Shown one piece after another: positions 60,199-64,000 of a stretch of 64,000 bases of DNA (its first letter is position 1; each line of letters begins with the position of its first letter). The notes beneath the pieces are model-generated. The model saw only the letters and a list, made by a program, of their open reading frames with translations, had not been told where the DNA came from and did not search any database. The translations under genes were made by a program, and so were the position numbers. The stretch spans positions 439,001 through 503,000 of the forward strand of contig OY987248.1 of the NCBI GenBank assembly GCA_963920765.1, written 5' to 3'. The DNA comes from Ulota crispa. Taxonomy: Eukaryota; Streptophyta; Bryopsida; Orthotrichales; Orthotrichaceae.

Positions 60199-60921
60199 CA
60201 TGGGAGATCCTCCGATGACAAAATTCATTTGGTTTAAATGAACTTTGTTGTCCACAACAAATTTTAATGTGTATGATTCCCATTGGGGGATCCCCCAATG
60301 GAATCAATGAGATAGTTTCTTTTGTGCTCACCCCATTGGAGGATCCCTAGATACAAGATTTAAATTGCATGTAGAGTATGAACTTTTAAGTGTGGAAGCG
60401 GAAATCACACTACCTATCCGGGGATCTCCCAATTGAGTTTCCTCTGTTTGATCCTTGTAATGCCATTAGGGATTGTCAAGAACAATTGATCGAGTGTGGT
60501 GACGGAGCTGAGTGTCCATCTGAGGACCTCCTATATCTTGTCATTCATGCTAGCATGCGTAGTGTCAATGCCATTTACTACACCCGCAATGGATGCATGG
60601 TATATACAGCCTATTGAGGGATCCCTTTATAGAAGCTCACATCGCTTGAAATGGATTGCGGGTTGCCCCAGATAATGGTTTTGAAATAGTATTAGACAAC
60701 CTCACAAATGCAAACAACTCGGTATGGAGTTAGCCGTTGTTGTGTCAATCATCGAGGAATTCCTCAATGGAATAACATTGCAACGGTAGAGGTCCTGTGA
60801 CTGTATCCGGGGATCCTTGGATGATGATGACCAGCATTGAGCGTCACATTCACAGATGACAATATTAACTAGGACTGCTTCTAGAATAATGGATGCAATC
60901 TATAGGAAGATCCATCGATGG
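60199..60921. repeat. Family-2 palindromes upstream of part D gene
   Basis: Sites start at 60199, 60281, 60334, 60414, 60611, 60750, 60804 and 60900. The copy at 60281-60300 is a perfect palindrome, CATTGGGGGATCCCCCAATG. Spacings 60281-60334 (53) and 60750-60804 (54) repeat the 53-bp step. The copy at 60750 has the centre GAATTC instead of GATC, with the symmetry kept. Confidence 0.85.
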
Positions 60922-61060
60922 CTATCCTACCTTCGCTTGAGGGATGTAGTTTTGAAGCACCACAGCCATCATCGGAATGGAATTAGAGTAGTTGACCTAC
61001 AGAGATTGTAGGAGCATCTTCTAAATTGTTCTATAAAATGTATGCAGACTTGAGGTAGAA

Positions 61061-61808
61061 ATGAAAGTGGATCCCGCGCTGAAGCCACTAAGGATCTCAC
61101 ACTTCATTGACCACTGGGTGCCCTCTTTCCTCTATGTTGGAAAGCACATGCCAAATGCTATATTCCGTTGCCAAAAGAAAGTCAAGGAATGGGGATTGAA
61201 GTGGCAGCTGATGCCAAACAAGGAAACCATCATTTCCCTGCACTTGAGGTGCAACATGAGGGACCACCTCACGACTAGGCTGAATGTGCTGGAAATGCGG
61301 TGGCTCGACAGAAAATCAGCCTTTCTAGTTGTCTGTGAGATGGTGCCTGAGACCAAAGACATACAAATCTACGGGCTCATTCTTGACTTCCCGCTCTCCA
61401 AAGAACTGTGCCAATCAATGCTTGTGATTGGTCTATTGAATAGTGACAAAGATTGCTTGGAATTTTCAAAGGAGGAACTGCGGACTAAATGGGCATTGAT
61501 TTCTGCAGCCCGAGTAGCCAACAATCCAACGTCTACCGCAATTGTAACACTGGCTAAGACCCTTTCCCCGCAAAAGAAAGAAAACAAAAAAAAAGGCTCT
61601 AACCGAAGGTGTGGGCAACCCAGTGGACGAAGCCAGGCCATTGAGGAGCGCAAAGAAACAAAAATCAAATCTTGAGCTTTACGAGTACGTAAACTATGAT
61701 GAAGGAGAAATCCAAAAACTCACTAAGGACCAACTAACAAGAATGCACAACTTGTACATGGAGAATTCTGATGTACTGTATCCATGGGGGGAAGAGATTT
61801 GTAAATGA
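61061..61808 (+). pseudogene. N-terminal region of the part D ParB-like gene, with frameshift
   Basis: Opens MKVDPALKPLRISHFIDHWV and runs through LTTRLNVLEMRWLDRKSAFL, DIQIYGLILDFPLSKELCQS and LRTKWALISAARVANN to a Lys-rich AKTLSPQKKENKKKG. At a run of nine A (about 61587-61595) the sensible reading passes to another frame: KKALTEGVGNPVDEARPL, SNLELYEYVNYDEGEIQKL and MHNLYMENSDVLYPWGEE, ending in TGA at about 61806. Order and composition parallel the part A N-terminus (basic linker after a helical region). The shift may be decay, an assembly error or, less likely, slippage. Confidence 0.5.
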
Positions 61809-61923
61809 TATTGGGATGCCCTTACGAGTTCATTTTGATAAGTTGCTCAAAGCAGTAGCAGGAGATTAGGTATACAGAGGCATTCAGCAGGATCGGCTAG
61901 ATGGGATAATAAACAAGATTTGA

Positions 61924-62378
61924 GTTCACGGGAATTATGACCTTGATGACCAAAATATCTATGTCCTACCTCTCAAACAAGGTCCAACCGGTACGAGCAA
62001 GGCAATGAAGTTTTTCAAGACGGCGCCCAAAAAGGCAGACATCATCGGCAAGACATATTACTACATCATCGATGGGCAGCACAGAGTCGAAATTCACAAG
62101 ATCCTTGTAAAAAGGAATTTGATGCATCCTCAAGACATCCCAATGGCATCAACCTTCAACATTATTTTGGTATGGGCTCACAAAGACAATTGGATGTCCT
62201 TGTTTCTGTTGTCCAAGGCCCTGAACCAAAATATCGCAGGAACTTAGAAGGAGCAATGCTTCACAAAGCAGTTGCAAACTGCAAGGAAAAAGTGGAGAGC
62301 CAAGGGAAGTCCATAGCTATCTATAGAAGGACAAAAACACTTGGCAAAGTACAAAGTAAAAACCCAATCTCTCTGTAA
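61924..62378 (+). pseudogene. ParB/DGQHR-like domain of the part D gene, interrupted by TAG
   Basis: Frame reads NYDLDDQNIYVLPLKQGPTG, KTYYYIIDGQHRVEIHKILV and NWMSLFLLSKALNQNIAGT, then TAG at 62245-62247. The same frame continues as KEQCFTKQLQTARKKWRAKG SP, matching the part A order (DYMNQSNII, then VVHIRRIWEDMGSP). DGQHR-x-E is a good match to the conserved turn of ParB/DndB-like proteins. The stop indicates a dead copy. Confidence 0.55.
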
Positions 62379-62395
62379 TTGAAAGACAATCTCTC

Positions 62396-62611
62396 CATTG
62401 GAGAATCCCCCAATAATGGTAGCGTCTAGTTGTATTCTCCAAATCAAAGCTCAATTTTTCTATAAGGAGATTCTTTGATACAAGTCGCGTCGAGGAGCAT
62501 TCTGAAAATCAGAGGTCATTCTGTTCATAGGGGTATCCTTTAATAAGGATTGGGACAGTTTGCATTCTGAGTATCAGAATTTGTTTTGTTCATAAGGAGA
62601 TCCCCCAATAC
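62396..62611. repeat. Four family-2 palindromes at exact 65-bp spacing
   Basis: Sites start at 62396, 62461, 62526 and 62591, each 65 bp apart. Surrounding words recur (GCATTCTGA.AATCAGA, AAGTTGCATTC.GAG), so it is a 65-bp tandem repeat with one palindrome per unit. Palindrome arms vary: CATAAGGAGATCCCCCAATA at 62591, AAGGAGATTCTTTGATA at 62461. It lies in the apparent intron between the ParB-like exon and 62675. Confidence 0.85.
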
Positions 62612-62674
62612 AGGTTGGGTCAAGTTGCATTCCGAGAGTGTGTAAAGAACTAAATTGGTTGATCTTTATTACAG

Positions 62675-63691
62675 AGTTTTCTTCCGTCGATGATCACCAT
62701 TTTTGCAAGTAAGAATAGTGTCGACAAGAAGGAATCCAATCCAAACATACCGCTGATGTTCATGGAAAATGACGCCGACATTGACCGCTGGTTAGAGATT
62801 GAGGAGCAATTCATTGAAGGATACCTTCCCGACAACGCTGGGACAATCATGGTATCCGGTGGCGTCGACCAAAATCTGCTGACCGAATATAATTTCAAGC
62901 CACTCTATGGACTTTGCACTGAGGACATCAACTACTTGGCATCAGAGGTTGAAGCAAAGAAGTTGACTTTGAAAGGGAATATGTTAAAGAAACTAGGTGC
63001 ACGGAATGCCATCCTTTTACTTAAGGATGCTGCTTCTTGTGTTAGGTATGAGAGGGTCATGAAAAACAAGTTAATGAACCACTATGCCAACCATCCTTTT
63101 CCTGCCAAGAAGATAGAATACGTTAGGTACCTAACAATTGAGTGGGACGCTTTTATGAATATTAAACACTTTACGGAGAAGGACATCTCCCTATGGTCTG
63201 CATGGGCCCTCGACAACCCTGCAGGAAAGAAATGGTTTGATGGCCGGTTGAAGCCATTAGGGAAGACTAACAATCCGGAGGACTGCCCGGCATGGATTAA
63301 GGATATGTGGGTTGCCATGACTGAGCTTCATTGTGAAAGTCGGGTTGCGTTGGACATGGAGTTAGATTTTGAGAATTTGTACTACAGCCTCATAATGGAC
63401 TACAATGCATGGAATATGAAGAAACTCACAGCGAACGCAGACATTGCTGCCTGGCAAAAAGATTCAAAGTGGTATATGTACTTTTGCTTCATGTTCGAGA
63501 AGTCGAAGAAAGCAGGGCAACCACCGCGTGTGATGAAATTGAAGGACAGTCACCTGCGGAAATTTTTTGACGCACTAGAGATTACCCAAGCCGGTAGCAA
63601 TCCCCCTAAGATAGTTGCTCGGTCACCAAGAGTGTTTATGATAAATGAGAAAGGATTGGTGGCCATATGTAACCACCTTCAAAAGCGGTGA
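62675..63691 (+). CDS. Downstream exon of the part D ParB-like gene
   Basis: A clean acceptor GATCTTTATTACAG precedes an open frame of about 339 codons (SFLPSMITIFASKNSVDKKE...). It holds PDNAGTIMVSGGVDQNLLTE, FKPLYGLCTEDINYLASEVE, IEWDAFMNIKHFTEKDISLW and a C-terminal KIVARSPRVFMINEKGLVAI, ending in TGA. By position it corresponds to the methylase-like exon of part A, but I see only weak similarity and no FGG motif; the latter may lie beyond the window edge. No known domain recognised. Confidence 0.45.
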   Translation, partial: SFLPSMITIFASKNSVDKKESNPNIPLMFMENDADIDRWLEIEEQFIEGYLPDNAGTIMVSGGVDQNLLTEYNFKPLYGLCTEDINYLASEVEAKKLTLKGNMLKKLGARNAILLLKDAASCVRYERVMKNKLMNHYANHPFPAKKIEYVRYLTIEWDAFMNIKHFTEKDISLWSAWALDNPAGKKWFDGRLKPLGKTNNPEDCPAWIKDMWVAMTELHCESRVALDMELDFENLYYSLIMDYNAWNMKKLTANADIAAWQKDSKWYMYFCFMFEKSKKAGQPPRVMKLKDSHLRKFFDALEITQAGSNPPKIVARSPRVFMINEKGLVAICNHLQKR

Positions 63692-63724
63692 AAGGAGTCT
63701 AGAAAGAATTTTTGGTGCCATCAC

Positions 63725-63946
63725 GTGATAAATTACTATCTTCTATCAACCAAAAATTTCCCGCAACCACCCACAAGCAGCAGATACAATTGTAATGTTG
63801 TCCTCCTTTATAGATATTACAAAGACATTGCCAAGGTCAAAAGATTCAAAATTTACTTCAGTGGGTTACAAGTTATGAAACCTTTCTATCATCCGGACGG
63901 ACAGGTGAATTGCCAGACTTATTGGAAGAGGCCGGATCTTCCTTGA
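63725..63946 (+). CDS. Possible further exon of the part D gene
   Basis: Short frame with VVLLYRYYKDIAKVKRFKIY and FSGLQVMKPFYHPDGQVNCQ. The phrase FYHPDGQV recalls FYHPDVMEGF in the part A methylase-like exon (which also lies about 10 residues before a Lys/Val-rich strand), which would place it in the same domain. Weak; it runs close to the window end. Confidence 0.3.
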   Translation: MINYYLLSTKNFPQPPTSSRYNCNVVLLYRYYKDIAKVKRFKIYFSGLQVMKPFYHPDGQVNCQTYWKRPDLP

Positions 63947-64000
63947 TTGTGGGTTCAGACTCCTGTGGACATGTTCCTCTAGCACATGATCAATGATATG

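Overview
The window looks like nuclear DNA of a land plant. It has one host-type gene, an AP2/ERF transcription factor with an intron inside the AP2 domain, GT-AG introns, TTTAGGG-type telomere-like runs, and a large share of AT-rich sequence full of decayed transposons. The proteins and elements suggest a non-seed plant (moss, liverwort, lycophyte or fern), but that lineage call is inference. No bacterial-style operons, rRNA genes or CRISPR arrays were seen.

Layout. Positions 1-7,600 hold element part A: a leftward multi-exon gene with a ParB-like 'GQH' domain and a possible DNA-methylase-like domain, then an array of palindromes and a conserved exon. Positions 7,675-24,980 are AT-rich spacer with MITEs, TTAA-flanked piggyBac-like elements, SINE-like pieces, a microsatellite and a 180-bp tandem repeat. 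Positions 24,980-34,460 hold part B: an inverted, alignable copy of the A leader (4,900-7,600), then a rightward broken gene of the transposase-like family with HDKMD / QLDN / GHTHEDID motifs. Positions 37,391-40,561 carry the ERF gene on the minus strand. Positions 42,588-44,918 hold two more TTAA elements. Positions 48,650-53,960 hold part C, a leftward broken copy of the HDKMD gene. Positions 55,480-58,702 hold tandem repeats and another long-TIR MITE. Positions 60,199-64,000 hold part D, a rightward broken copy of the ParB-like gene.

The main novelty is in parts A-D. Each is peppered with about 20-22 bp near-perfect palindromes in introns and leader regions. A and B share one palindrome type (half-site GATTGAGTTGR). 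C and D share a different one (CATTGGGGGATCCCCCAATG). The sites are regularly spaced: 75/125 bp in A and B; about 53 bp, and 65 bp in one intron, in C and D. Both sets accompany the same two genes, and in both sets the two genes point away from each other across a central region (ParB-like left and HDKMD right in A/B; the mirror image in C/D). A coherent but untested reading is a family of giant two-gene elements whose own DNA-binding and DNA-modifying or transposase proteins recognise dispersed iteron-like palindromes that differ between subfamilies. B, C and D are clearly decayed; A looks closest to intact but is cut by the left edge of the window.
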